Assembly (NCBI GenBank): GCA_964017195.1
Contig: CAXHKT010000139.1
Location: 434,001-498,000, forward strand
Origin: Siderastrea radians
Taxonomy: Eukaryota; Cnidaria; Anthozoa; Scleractinia; Rhizangiidae
Length of the DNA: 64,000 nucleotides
Direction: 5' to 3'
The notes beneath the pieces are model-generated. The model did no database searches and was not told the DNA's origin. It saw only the letters and a program-made list of their open reading frames with translations. Positions within the stretch are counted from its first letter, which is position 1, and every line of letters starts with the position of its first letter. Below are positions 35,414 to 48,365 of this stretch, piece by piece. The position numbers and the translations under genes were made by a program.

Positions 35414-38400
35414 TTGTGTAGAAAGTCTGCGATTTTTTCGATAAGGTTGACAAAACCCCCATTTTGGGGCCTTCCCTCAGGCCCCAAAAAGCTCAAAAAG
35501 CTAACTGGCGCTCTCGGCTGCATGCACAAAGCTCCCAAATGCATTCAATCCCTTTGGGACCATCCGAAAAAAATTCCTTTTGTGCAAAAGTACAAAGAAA
35601 GCGCGATATGTGCGATCCTTAGGGAAAAAACCCCATTTTGGGGCATTCCCAGAGGCTCAAAAAGGTGTTCTTATCTGCGCAATCTGTCTGCGCAAGGCTG
35701 CGGACTGGCCCAATTATAATGCAAATCCCTCGGGGCTATCAGAAAAAACAGTTTATTGTGTAGAAAGTCTGCGATTTTTTCGATAAGGTGGAAAAAACCC
35801 CCATTTTGGGGCCTTCCCTCAGGCCCCAAAAAGCTCAAAAAGCTAACTGGCGCTCTCGGCTGCATGCACAAAGCTCCCAAATGCATTCAATCCCTTTGGG
35901 ACCATCCGAAAAAAATTCCTTTTGTTCAAAAGTACAAAGAAAGCGCGATATGTGCGATCCTTAGGGAAAAAACCCCATTTTGGGGCATTCCCAGAGGCTC
36001 AAAAAGGTGTTCTTATCTGCGCAATCTGTCTGGGCAACGCTGCGCACTGGCCCAATAATAATGCAAATCCCTCGGGGCTATCAGAAAAAACAGTTTATTG
36101 TGTAGAAAGTCTGCGATTTTATCGATAAGGTGGAAAAAACCCCCATTTTGGGGCCTTCCCTCAGGCCCCAAAATGCTCAAAAAGCTAACTGGCGCTCTCG
36201 GCTGCATGCACAAAGCTCCCAAATGCATTCAATCCCTTTGGGAGCATCCGAAAAAAATCCTTTTGTTCAAAAGTACAAAGAAAGCGCGATATGTGCGATC
36301 CTTAGGGAAAAAACCCCATTTTGGGGCATTCCCAGAGGCTCAAAAAGGTGTTCTTATCTGCGCAATCTGTCTGCGCAAGGCTGCGCACTGGCCCAATAAT
36401 AATGCAAATCCCTCGGGGCTATCAGAAAAAACAGTTTATTGTGTAGAAAGTCTGCGATTTTTTCGATAAGGTTGAAAAAACCCCCATTTTGGGGCCTTCC
36501 CTCAGGCCCCAAAAAGCTCAAAAAGCTAACTGGCGCTCTCGGCTGCATGCACAAAGCTCCCAAATGCATTCAATCCCTTTGGGACCATCCGAAAAAAATT
36601 CCTTTTGTTCAAAAGTACAAAGAAAGCGCGATATGTGCGATCCTTAGGGAAAAAACCCCATTTTGGGGCATTCCCAGAGGTTCAAAAAGGTGTTCTTATC
36701 TGCGCAATCTGTCTGCGCAAGGCTGCGCACTGGCCCAATAATAATGCAAATCCCTCGGGGCTATCAGAAAAAACAGTTTATTGTGTAGAAAGTCTGCGAT
36801 TTTTTCGATAAGGTTGAAAAAACCCCCATTTTGGGGCCTTCCCTCAGGCCCAAAAAAGCTCAAAAAGCTAACTGGCGCTCTCGGCTGCATGCACAAAGCA
36901 CCCAAATGCATTCAATCCCTTTGGGACCATCCGAAAAAAATTCCTTTTGTTCAAAAGTACAAAGAAAGCGCGATATGTGCGATCCTTAGGGAAAAAACCC
37001 CATTTTGGGGCATTCCCAGAGGCTCAAAAAGGTGTTCTTATCTGCGCAATCTGTCTGCGCAAGGCTGCGCACTGGCCCAATAATAATGCAAATCCCTCGG
37101 GGCTATCAGAAAAAACAGTTTATTGTGTAGAAAGTCTGCGATTTTTTCGATAAGGTTGAAAAAACCCCCATTTTGGGGCCTTCCCTCAGGCCCCAAAAAG
37201 CTCAAAAAGCTAACTGGCGCTCTCGGCTGCATGCACAAAGCTCCCAAATGCATTCAATCCCTTTGGGACCATCCGAAAAAAATTCCTTTTGTTCAAAAGT
37301 ACAAAGAAAGCGCGATATGTGCGATCCTTAGGGAAAAAACCCCATTTTGGGGCATTCCCAGAGGCTCAAAAAGGTGTTCTTATCTGCGCAATCTGTCTGC
37401 GCAAGGCTGCGTACTGGCCCAATAATAATGCAAATCCCTCGGGGCTATCAGAAAAAACAGTTTATTGTGTAGAAAGTCTGCGATTTTTTCGATAAGGTTG
37501 AAAAAACCCCCATTTTGGGGCCTTCCCTCAGGCCCCAAAAAGCTCAAAAAGCTAACTGGCGCTCTCGGCTGCATGCACAAAGCTCCCAAATGCATTCAAT
37601 CCCTTTGGGACCATCCGAAAAAAATTCCTTTTGTTCAAAAGTACAAAGAAAGCGCGATATGTGCGATCCTTAGGGAAAAAACCCCATTTTGGGGCATTCC
37701 CAGAGGCTCAAAAAGGTGTTCTTATCTGCGCAATCTGTCTGCGCAAGGCTGCGCACTGGCCCAATAATAATGCAAATCCCTCGGGGCTATCAGAAAAAAC
37801 AGTTTATTGTGTAGAAAGTCTGCGATTTTTTCGATAAGGTTGAAAAAACCCCCATTTTGGGGCCTTCCCTCAGGCCCCAAAAAGCTCAAAAAGCTAACTG
37901 GCGCTCTCGGCTGCATGCACAAAGCTCCCAAATGCATTCAATCCCTTTGGGACCATCCGAAAAAAATTCCTTTTGTTCAAAAGTACAAAGAAAGCGCGAT
38001 ATGTGCGATCCTTAGGGAAAAAACCCCATTTTGGGGCATTCCCAGAGGCTCAAAAAGGTGTTCTTATCTGCGCAATCTGTCTGCGCAAGGCTGCGCACTG
38101 GCCCAATAATAATGCAAATCCCTCGGGGCTATCAGAAAAAACAGTTTATTGTGTAGAAAGTCTGCGATTTTTTCGATAGGTGGAAAAAACCCCCATTTTG
38201 GGGCCTTCCCTCAGGCCCCAAAAAGCTCAAAAAGCTAACTGGCGCTCTCGGCTGCATGCACAAAGCTCCCAAATGCATTCAATCCCTTTGGGACCATCCG
38301 AAAAAAATTCCTTTTGTGCAAAAATACAAAGAAAGCGCGATATGTGCGATCCTTAGGGAAAAAAACCCCATTTTGGGGCATTCCCAGAGGCTCAAAAAGG

Positions 38401-39639
38401 TGTTCTTATCTGCGCAATCTGTCTGCGCAAGGCTGCGCACTGGCCCAATAATAATGCAAATCCCTCGGGGCTATCAGAAAAAACAGTTTATTGTGTAGAA
38501 AGTCTGCGATTTTTTCGATAAGGTGGAAAAAAAACCCCATTTTGGGGCCTTCCCTCAGGCCCCAAAATGCTCAAAAAGCTAACTGGCGCTCTCGGCTGCA
38601 TGCACAAAGCTCCCAAATGCATTCAATCCCTTTGGGACCATCCGAAAAAAATTCCTTTTGTGCAAAAATACAAAGAAAGCGCGATATGTGCGATCCTTAG
38701 GGAAAAAACCCCATTTTGGGGCATTCCCAGAGGCTCAAAAAGGTGTTCTTATCCGCGCAATCTGTCTGCGCAAGGCTGCGCACTGGCCCAATAATAATGC
38801 AAATCCCTCGGGGCTATCAGAAAAAACAGTTTATTGTGTAGAAAGTCTGCGATTTTTTCGATAAGGTGGAAAAAACCCCCATTTTGGGGCCTTCCCTCAG
38901 GCCCCAAAAAGCTCACAAACCTAACTGGCGCTCTCGGCTGCATGCACAAAGCTCCCAAATGCATTCAATCCCTTTGGGACCATCCGAAAAAAATTCCTTG
39001 TGTGCAAAAATACAAAGAAAGCGCGATATGTGTGATCCTTAGGGAAAAAACCCCATTTTGGGGCATTCCCAGAGGCTCAAAAAGGTGTTCTTATCTGCGC
39101 AATCTGTCTGCGCAAGGCTGCGCACTGGCCCAATAATAATGCAAATCCCTCGGGGCTATCAGAAAAAACAGTTTATTGTGTAGAAAGTCTGCGATTTTTT
39201 CGATAAGGTGGAAAAAAAAACCCATTTTGGGGCCTTCCCTCAGGCCCCAAAATGCTCAAAAAGCTAACTGGCGCTCTCGGCTGCATGCACAAAGCTCCCA
39301 AATGCATTCAATCCCTTTGGGACCATCCGAAAAAAATTCCTTTTGTGCAAAAATACAAAGAAAGCGCGATATGTGCGATCCTTAGGGAAAAAACCCCATT
39401 TTGGGGCATTCCCAGAGGCTCAAAAAGGTGTTCTTATCTGCGCAATCTGTCTGCGCAAGGCTGCGCACTGGCCCAATAATAATGCAAATCCCTCGGGGCT
39501 ATCAGAAAAAACAGTTTATAGTGTAGAAAGTCTGCGATTTTTTCGATAAGGTGGAAAAAACCCCCATTTTGGGGCCTTCCCTCAGGCCCCAAAAAGCTCA
39601 AAAAGCTAACTGGCGCTCTCGGCTGCATGCACAAAGCTC

Positions 39640-41348
39640 CCAAATGCATTCAATCCCTTTGGGACCATCCGAAAAAAATTCCTTTTGTGCAAAAATACAA
39701 AGAAAGCGCGATATGTGCGATCCTTAGGGGAAAAACCCCATTTTGGGGCATTCCCAGAGGCTCAAAAAGGTGTTCTTATCTGCGCAATCTGTCTGCGCAA
39801 GGCTGCGCACTGGCCCAATAATAATGCAAATCCCTCGGGGCTATCAGAAAAAAACAGTTTATTGTGTAGAAAGTCTGCGATTTTTTCGATAAGGTGGAAA
39901 AAACCCCCATTTTGGGGCCTTCCCTCAGGCCCCAAAATGCTCAAAAAGCTAACTGGCGCTCTCGGCTGCATGCACAAAGCTCCCAAATGCATTCAATCCC
40001 TTTGGGACCATCCGAAAAAAATTCCTTTTGTGCAAAAATGCAAAGAAAGCGCGATATGTGCGATCCTTAGGGGAAAAACCCCATTTTGGGGCATTCCCAG
40101 AGGCTCAAAAAGGTGTTCTTATCTGCGCAATCTGTCTGCGCAAGGCTGCGCACTGGCCCAATAATAATGCAAATCCCTCGGGGCTATCAGAAAAAACAGT
40201 TTATTGTGTAGAAAGTCTGCGATTTTTTCGATAAGGTGGAAAAAACCCCCATTTTGGGGCCTTCCCTCAGGCCCCAAAAAGCTCAAAAAGCTAACTGGCG
40301 CTCTCGGCTGCATGCACAAAGCTCCCAAATGCATTCAATCCCTTTGGGACCATCCGAAAAAAATTCCTTTTGTTGAAAAGTACAAAGAAAGCGCAATATG
40401 TGCGATCCTTAGGGAAAAAACCCCATTTTGGGGCATTCCCAGAGGCTCAAAAAGGTGTTCTTATCTGCGCAATCTGTCTGCGCAAGGCTGCGCACTGGCC
40501 CAATAATAATGCAAATCCCTCGGGGCTATCAGAAAAAACAGTTTATTGTGTAGAAAGTCTGCGATTTGTTCGATAAGGTGGAAAAAACCCCCATTTTGGG
40601 GCCTTCCCTCAGGCCAAAATGCTCAAAAAGCTAACTGGCGCTCTCGGCTGCATGCACAAAGCTCCCAAATGCATTCAATCCCTTTGGGACCATCCGAAAA
40701 AAATTCCTTTTGTGCAAAAATACAAAGAAAGCGCGATATGTGCGATCCTTAGGGAAAAAACCCCATTTTGGGGCATTCCCAGAGGCTCAAAAAGGTGTTC
40801 TTATCTGCGCAAACTGTCTGCGCAAGGCTGCGCACTGGCCCAATAATAATGCAAATCCCTCGGGGCTATCAGAAAAAACAGTTTATTGTGTAGAAAGTCT
40901 GCGATTTTTTCGATAAGGTGGAAAAAAACCCCATTTTGGGGCCTTCCCTCAGGCCCCAAAAAGCTCAAAAAGGTAACTGGCGCTCTCGGCTGCATGCACA
41001 AAGCTCCCAAATGCATTCAATCCCTTTGGGACCATCCGAAAAAAATTCCTTTTGTTCAAAAGTACAAAGAAAGCGCGATATGTGCGATCCTTAGGGAAAA
41101 AACCCCATTTTGGGGCATTCCCAGAGGCTCAAAAAGGTGTTCTTATCTGCGCAATCTGTCTGCGCAAGGCTGCGCACTGGCCCAATAATAATGCAAATCC
41201 CTCGGGGCTATCAGAAAAAAAAGTTTATTGTGTAGAAAGTCTGCGATTTTTTCGATAAGGTGGAAAAAACCCCCATTTTGGGGCCTTCCCTCAGGCCCCA
41301 AAATGCTCAAAAAGCTAACTGGCGCTCTCGGCTGCATGCACAAAGCTC
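39640..41348 (+). repeat. Five-unit higher-order repeat, copy 1 (1,709 bp)
   Basis: Five units with a linked set of rare variants: CTTAGGGGAAAAACC, GTGCAAAAATGC (near 40,030), GAAAGCGCAATATG (near 40,388), GCGATTTGTTCG (near 40,563), and a three-base loss giving CAGGCCAAAATGC (near 40,611), then AAAAAGGTAACTGG. All recur 1,709 bp downstream in the same order. Confidence 0.9.
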
Positions 41349-43057
41349 CCAAATGCATTCAATCCCTTTGGGACCATCCGAAAAAAATTCCTTTTGTGCA
41401 AAAATACAAAGAAAGCGCGATATGTGCGATCCTTAGGGGAAAAACCCCATTTTGGGGCATTCCCAGAGGCTCAAAAAGGTGTTCTTATCTGCGCAATCTG
41501 TCTGCGCAAGGCTGCGCACTGGCCCAATAATAATGCAAATCCCTCGGGGCTATCAGAAAAAAACAGTTTATTGTGTAGAAAGTCTGCGATTTTTTCGATA
41601 AGGTGGAAAAAACCCCCATTTTGGGGCCTTCCCTCAGGCCCCAAAATGCTCAAAAAGCTAACTGGCGCTCTCGGCTGCATGCACAAAGCTCCCAAATGCA
41701 TTCAATCCCTTTGGGACCATCCGAAAAAAATTCCTTTTGTGCAAAAATGCAAAGAAAGCGCGATATGTGCGATCCTTAGGGGAAAAACCCCATTTTGGGG
41801 CATTCCCAGAGGCTCAAAAAGGTGTTCTTATCTGCGCAATCTGTCTGCGCAAGGCTGCGCACTGGCCCAATAATAATGCAAATCCCTCGGGGCTATCAGA
41901 AAAAACAGTTTATTGTGTAGAAAGTCTGCGATTTTTTCGATAAGGTGGAAAAAACCCCCATTTTGGGGCCTTCCCTCAGGCCCCAAAAAGCTCAAAAAGC
42001 TAACTGGCGCTCTCGGCTGCATGCACAAAGCTCCCAAATGCATTCAATCCCTTTGGGACCATCCGAAAAAAATTCCTTTTGTTGAAAAGTACAAAGAAAG
42101 CGCAATATGTGCGATCCTTAGGGAAAAAACCCCATTTTGGGGCATTCCCAGAGGCTCAAAAAGGTGTTCTTATCTGCGCAATCTGTCTGCGCAAGGCTGC
42201 GCACTGGCCCAATAATAATGCAAATCCCTCGGGGCTATCAGAAAAAACAGTTTATTGTGTAGAAAGTCTGCGATTTGTTCGATAAGGTGGAAAAAACCCC
42301 CATTTTGGGGCCTTCCCTCAGGCCAAAATGCTCAAAAAGCTAACTGGCGCTCTCGGCTGCATGCACAAAGCTCCCAAATGCATTCAATCCCTTTGGGACC
42401 ATCCGAAAAAAATTCCTTTTGTGCAAAAATACAAAGAAAGCGCGATATGTGCGATCCTTAGGGAAAAAACCCCATTTTGGGGCATTCCCAGAGGCTCAAA
42501 AAGGTGTTCTTATCTGCGCAATCTGTCTGCGCAAGGCTGCGCACTGGCCCAATAATAATGCAAATCCCTCGGGGCTATCAGAAAAAACAGTTTATTGTGT
42601 AGAAAGTCTGCGATTTTTTCGATAAGGTGGAAAAAAACCCCATTTTGGGGCCTTCCCTCAGGCCCCAAAAAGCTCAAAAAGGTAACTGGCGCTCTCGGCT
42701 GCATGCACAAAGCTCCCAAATGCATTCAATCCCTTTGGGACCATCCGAAAAAAATTCCTTTTGTTCAAAAGTACAAAGAAAGCGCGATATGTGCGATCCT
42801 TAGGGAAAAAACCCCATTTTGGGGCATTCCCAGAGGCTCAAAAAGGTGTTCTTATCTGCGCAATCTGTCTGCGCAAGGCTGCGCACTGGCCCAATAATAA
42901 TGCAAATCCCTCGGGGCTATCAGAAAAAAAAGTTTATTGTGTAGAAAGTCTGCGATTTTTTCGATAAGGTGGAAAAAACCCCCATTTTGGGGCCTTCCCT
43001 CAGGCCCCAAAATGCTCAAAAAGCTAACTGGCGCTCTCGGCTGCATGCACAAAGCTC
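41349..43057 (+). repeat. Five-unit higher-order repeat, copy 2 (1,709 bp)
   Basis: Near-identical to copy 1 through all markers, including CAGGCCAAAATGC near 42,320. One visible difference is CAATCTGTCTG here against CAAACTGTCTG at 40,810. The match ends before GGGACAATCC at 43,080. This looks like one of the most recent duplications in the window. Confidence 0.9.
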
Positions 43058-46000
43058 CCAAATGCATTCAATCCCTTTGGGACAATCCAAAAAAAATTCC
43101 TTTTGTGCAAAAATACAAAGAAAGCGCGATTTGTGCGATCCTTAGGGAAAAAACCCCATTTTGGGGCATTCCCAGAGGCTCAAAAAGGTGTTCTTATCTG
43201 CGCAATCTGTCTGCGCAAGGCTGCGCACTGGCCCAATAATAATGCAAATCCCTCGGGGCTATCAGAAAAAACAGTTTATTGTGTAGAAAGTCTGCGATTT
43301 TTTCGATAAGGTGGAAAAAACCCCCATTTTGGGGCCTTCCCTCAGGCCCCAAAAAGCTCAAAAAGCTAACTGGCGCTCTCGGCTGCATGCACAAAGCTCC
43401 CAAATGCATTCAATCCCTTTGGGATAATCCGAAAAAAATTCCTTTTGTGCAAAAATACAAAGAAAGCGCGATTTGTGCGATCCTTAGGGAAAAAACCCCA
43501 TTTTGGGGCATTCCCAGAGGCTCAAAAAGGTGTTCTTATCTGCGCAATCTGTCTGCGCAAGGCTGCGCACTGGCCCAATAATAATGCAAATCCCTCGGGG
43601 CTATCAGAAAAAACAGTTTATTGTGTAGAAAGTCTGCGATTTTTTCGATAAGGTGGAAAAAACCCCCATTTTGGGGCCTTCCCTCAGGCCCCAAAAAGCT
43701 CAAAAAGCTAACTGGCGCTCTCGGCTGCATGCACAAAGCTCCCAAATGCATTCAATCCCTTTGGGACCATCCGAAAAAAATTCCTTTTGTGCAAAAATAC
43801 AAAGAAAGCGCGATATGTGCGATCCTTAGGGAAAAAAACCCCATTTTGGGGCATTCCCAGAGGCTCAAAAAGGTGTTCTTATCTGCGCAATCTGTCTGCG
43901 CAAGGCTGCGCACTGGCCCAATAATAATGCAAATCCCTCGGGGCTATCAGAAAAAACAGTTTATTGTGTAGAAAGTCTGCGATTTTTTCGATAAGGTGGA
44001 AAAAACCCCCATTTTGGGGCCTTCCCTCAGGCCCCAAAAAGCTCAAAAAGCTAACTGGCGCTCTCGGCTGCATGCACAAAGCTCCCAAATGCATTCAATC
44101 CCTTTGGGACCATCCGCAAAAAATTCCTTTTGTTCAAAAGTACAAAGAAAGCGCGATATGTGCGATCCTTAGGGAAAAAACCCCATTTTGGGGCATTCCC
44201 AGAGGCTCAAAAAGGTGTTCTTATCTGCGCAATCTGTCTGCGCAAGGCTGCGCACTGGCCCAATAATAATGCAAATCCCTCGGGGCTATCAGAAAAAAAA
44301 GTTTATTGTGTAGAAAGTCTGCGATTTTTTCGATAAGGTGGAAAAAACCCCCATTTTGGGGCCTTCCCTCAGGCCCCAAAATGCTCAAAAAGCTAACTGG
44401 CGCTCTCGGCTGCATGCACAAAGCTCCCAAATGCATTCAATCCCTTTGGGACAATCCGAAAAAAATTCCTTTTGTCCAAAAATACAAAGAAAGCGCGATT
44501 TGTGCGATCCTTAGGGAAAAAACCCCATTTTGGGGCATTCCCAGAGGCTCAAAAAGGTGTTCTTATCTGCGCAATCTGTCTGCGCAAGGCTGCGCACTGG
44601 CCCAATAATAATGCAAATCCCTCGGGGCTATCAGAAAAAACAGTTTATTGTGTAGAAAGTCTGCGATTTTTTCGATAAGGTGGAAAAAACCCCCATTTTG
44701 GGGCCTTCCCTCAGGCCCCAAAAAGCTCAAAAAGCTAACTGGCGCTCTCGGCTGCATGCACAAAGCTCCCAAATGCATTCAATCCCTTTGGGACCATCCG
44801 AAAAAAATTCCTTGTGTGCAAAAATACAAAGAAAGCGCGATATGTGTGATCCTTAGGGAAAAAACCCCATTTTGGGGCATTCCCAGAGGCTCAAAAAGGT
44901 GTTCTTATCTGCGCAATCTGTCTGCGCAAGGCTGCGCACTGGCCCAATAATAATGCAAATCCCTCGGGGCTATCAGAAAAAACAGTTTATTGTGTAGAAA
45001 GTCTGCGATTTTTTCGATAAGGTGGAAAAAAAACCCCATTTTGGGGCCTTCCCTCAGGCCCCAAAATGCTCAAAAAGCTAACTGGCGCTCTCGGCTGCAT
45101 GCACAAAGCTCCCAAATGCATTCAATCCCTTTGGGACCATCCGAAAAAAATTCCTTTTGTGCAAAAATACAAAGAAAGCGCGATATGTGCGATCCTTAGG
45201 GAAAAAACCCCATTTTGGGGCATTCCCAGAGGCTCAAAAAGGTGTTCTTATCTGCGCAATCTGTCTGCGCAAGGCTGCGCACTGGCCCAATAATAATGCA
45301 AATCCCTCGGGGCTATCAGAAAAAACAGTTTATTGTGTAGAAAGTCTGCGATTTTTTCGATAAGGTGGAAAAAACCCCCATTTTGGGGCCTTCCCTCAGG
45401 CCCCAAAAAGCTCAAAAAGCTAACTGGCGCTCTCGGCTGCATGCACAAAGCTCCCAAATGCATTCAATCCCTTTGGGACCATCCGAAAAAAATTCCTTTT
45501 GTGCAAAAATACAAAGAAAGCGCGATATGTGCGATCCTTAGGGAAAAAAACCCCATTTTGGGGCATTCCCAGAGGCTCAAAAAGGTGTTCTTATCTGCGC
45601 AATCTGTCTGCGCAAGGCTGCGCACTGGCCCAATAATAATGCAAATCCCTCGGGGCTATCAGAAAAAACAGTTTATTGTGTAGAAAGTCTGCGATTTTTT
45701 CGATAAGGTGGAAAAAACCCCCATTTTGGGGCCTTCCCTCAGGCCCCAAAAAGCTCAAAAAGCTAACTGGCGCTCTCGGCTGCATGCACAAAGCTCCCAA
45801 ATGCATTCAATCCCTTTGGGACCATCCGAAAAAAATTCCTTTTGTTCAAAAGTACAAAGAAAGCGCGATATGTGCGATCCTTAGGGAAAAAACCCCATTT
45901 TGGGGCATTCCCAGAGGCTCAAAAAGGTGTTCTTATCTGCGCAATCTGTCTGCGCAAGGCTGCGCACTGGCCCAATAATAATGCAAATCCCTCGGGGCTA

Positions 46001-48259
46001 TCAGAAAAAACAGTTTATTGTGTAGAAAGTCTGCGATTTTTTCGATAAGGTGGAAAAAAAACCCCATTTTGGGGCCTTCCCTCAGGCCCCAAAATGCTCA
46101 AAAAGCTAACTGGCGCTCTCGGCTGCATGCACAAAGCTCCCAAATGCATTCAATCCCTTTGGGACCATCCGAAAAAAATTCCTTTTGTGCAAAAATACAA
46201 AGAAAGCGCGATATGTGCGATCCTTAGGGAAAAAACCCCATTTTGGGGCATTCCCAGAGGCTCAAAAAGGTGTTCTTATCTGCGCAATCTGTCTGCGCAA
46301 GGCTGCGCACTGGCCCAATAATAATGCAAATCCCTCGGGGCTATCAGAAAAAACAGTTTATTGTGTAGAAAGTCTGCGATTTTTTCGATAAGGTGGAAAA
46401 AACCCCCATTTTGGGGCCTTCCCTCAGGCCCCAAAAAGCTCAAAAACCTAACTGGCGCTCTCGGCTGCATGCACAAAGCTCCCAAATGCATTCAATCCCT
46501 TTGGGACCATCCGAAAAAAATTCCTTTTGTGCAAAAATACAAAGAAAGCGCGATATGTGCGATCCTTAGGGAAAAAACCCCATTTTGGGGCATTCCCAGA
46601 GGCTCAAAAAGGTGTTCTTATCTGCGCAATCTGTCTGCGCAAGGCTGCGCACTGGCCCAATAATAATGCAAATCCCTCGGGGCTATCAGAAAAAACAGTT
46701 TATTGTGTAGAAAGTCTGCGATTTTTTCGATAAGGTGGAAAAAACCCCCATTTTGGGGCCTTCCCTCAGGCCCCAAAAAGCTCAAAAAGCTAACTGGCGC
46801 TCTCGGCTGCATGCACAAAGCTCCCAAATGCATTCAATCCCTTTGGGACCATCCGAAAAAAATTCCTTTTGTTCAAAAGTACAAAGAAAGCGCGATATGT
46901 GCGATCCTTAGGGAAAAAACCCCATTTTGGGGCATTCCCAGAGGCTCAAAAAGGTGTTCTTATCTGCGCAATCTGTCTGCGCAAGGCTGCGCACTGGCCC
47001 AATAATAATGCAAATCCCTCGGGGCTATCAGAAAAAACAGTTTATTGTGTAGAAAGTCTGCGATTTTTTCGATAAGGTGGAAAAAACCCCCATTTTGGGG
47101 CCTTCCCTCAGGCCCCAAAATGCTCAAAAAGCTAACTGGCGCTCTCGGCTGCATGCACAAAGCTCCCAAATGCATTCAATCCCTTTGGGACAATCCGAAA
47201 AAAATTCCTTTTGTCCAAAAATACAAAGAAAGCGCGATTTGTGCGATCCTTAGGGAAAAAACCCCATTTTGGGGCATTCCCAGAGGCTCAAAAAGGTGTT
47301 CTTATCTGCGCAATCTGTCTGCGCAAGGCTGCGCACTGGCCTAATAATAATGCAAATCCCTCGGGGCTATCAGAAAAAACAGTTTATTGTGTAGAAAGTC
47401 TGCGATTTTTTCGATAAGGTGGAAAAAACCCCCATTTTGGGGCCTTCCCTCAGGCCCCAAAAAGCTCAAAAACCTAACTGGCGCTCTCGGCTGCATGCAC
47501 AAAGCTCCCAAATGCATTCAATCCCTTTGGGACCATCCGAAAAAAATTCCTTGTGTGCAAAAATACAAAGAAAGCGCGATATGTGCGATCCTTAGGGAAA
47601 AAACCCCATTTTGGGGCATTCCCAGAGGCTCAAAAAGGTGTTCTTATCTGCGCAATCTGTCTGCGCAAGGCTGCGCACTGGCCCAATAATAATGCAAATC
47701 CCTCGGGGCTATCAGAAAAAACAGTTTATTGTGTAGAAAGTCTGCGAGTTTTTCGATAAGGTGGAAAAAACCCCCATTTTGGGGCCTTCCCTCAGGCCCC
47801 AAAATGCTCAAAAAGCTAACTGGCGCTCTCGGCTGCATGCACAAAGCTCCCAAATGCATTCAATCCCTTTGGGACAATCCGAAAAAAATTCCTTTTGTCC
47901 AAAAATACAAAGAAAGCGCGATTTGTGCGATCCTTAGGGAAAAAACCCCATTTTGGGGCATTCCCAGAGGCTCAAAAAGGTGTTCTTATCTGCGCAATCT
48001 GTCTGCGCAAGGCTGCGCACTGGCCCAATAATAATGCAAATCCCTCGGGGCTATCAGAAAAAACAGTTTATTGTGTAGAAAGTCTGCGATTTTTTCGATA
48101 AGGTGGAAAAAACCCCCATTTTGGGGCCTTCCCTCAGGCCCCAAAAAGCTCAAAAAGCTAACTGGCGCTCTCGGCTGCATGCACAAAGCTCCCAAATGCA
48201 TTCAATCCCTTTGGGACCATCCGAAAAAAATTCCTTTTGTGCAAAAATACAAAGAAAGC

Positions 48260-48365
48260 GCGATATGTGCGATCCTTAGGGAAAAAAAAAACCCCATTTG
48301 GGGGCATTCCCAGAGGCTAAAAAAGTGTTGTTATCTGCGCAATCTGTCTGAAAAAGGCTGCGCAC
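48260..48365 (+). repeat. A/B hybrid junction unit
   Basis: The unit starting 48,071 has a type A front (13-bp hairpin region, CTCTCGGCTGC, GTGCAAAAATAC). Its type B rear begins after an unusual ten-A run at 48,282-48,291 with ATTTGGGGGCATTCCC, GGCTAAAAAAGTGTTG and CTGAAAAAGGCTGCGC. The same CTGAAAAAGGCTG marker and ATTTGGGGGC occur in a type B unit at about 50,930-51,000. The array switches type within this interval. Confidence 0.85.

Larger units (their letters stand above)
20330..38180 (+). repeat. Homogenised 342-bp satellite array, middle block (type A)
   Basis: About 52 more type A units continuing the left block in the same phase and orientation. From about 30,300 a subfamily with GGTTGAAAAAACC (T for G) becomes common, often with AGGCCCAAAAAAGC and AAAGCACCC. 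Units at 22,420, 25,156, 30,629, 33,021 and 36,098 have one-base losses that fuse frames into 123-codon open frames. Units at 21,053-22,400 carry the same D marker and AAAAAGCACAAAAAGC pair as units at 15,613-16,960. This indicates a duplication whose copies now lie on either side of the mobile element. There is no gene. Confidence 0.96.
38181..48285 (+). repeat. 342-bp satellite array, right subfamily (GTGCAAAAATAC type)
   Basis: About 29-30 units of the same 342-bp type A design, palindromic insertion included, but most carry TTTTGTGCAAAAATACAAAG where the left blocks have TTTTGTTCAAAAGTACAAAG. The change begins in the unit near 38,316, which also has a one-base loss in CGATAGGTGG. Some units keep GTTCAAAAGTAC (near 41,052, 42,761, 44,130, 45,842 and 46,869) and others have GTCCAAAAATAC (near 44,472, 47,211 and 47,895). 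Type B units further right have GTGCAAAAGTAC, so this block is intermediate between A and B at that site. There is no gene. Confidence 0.93.
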
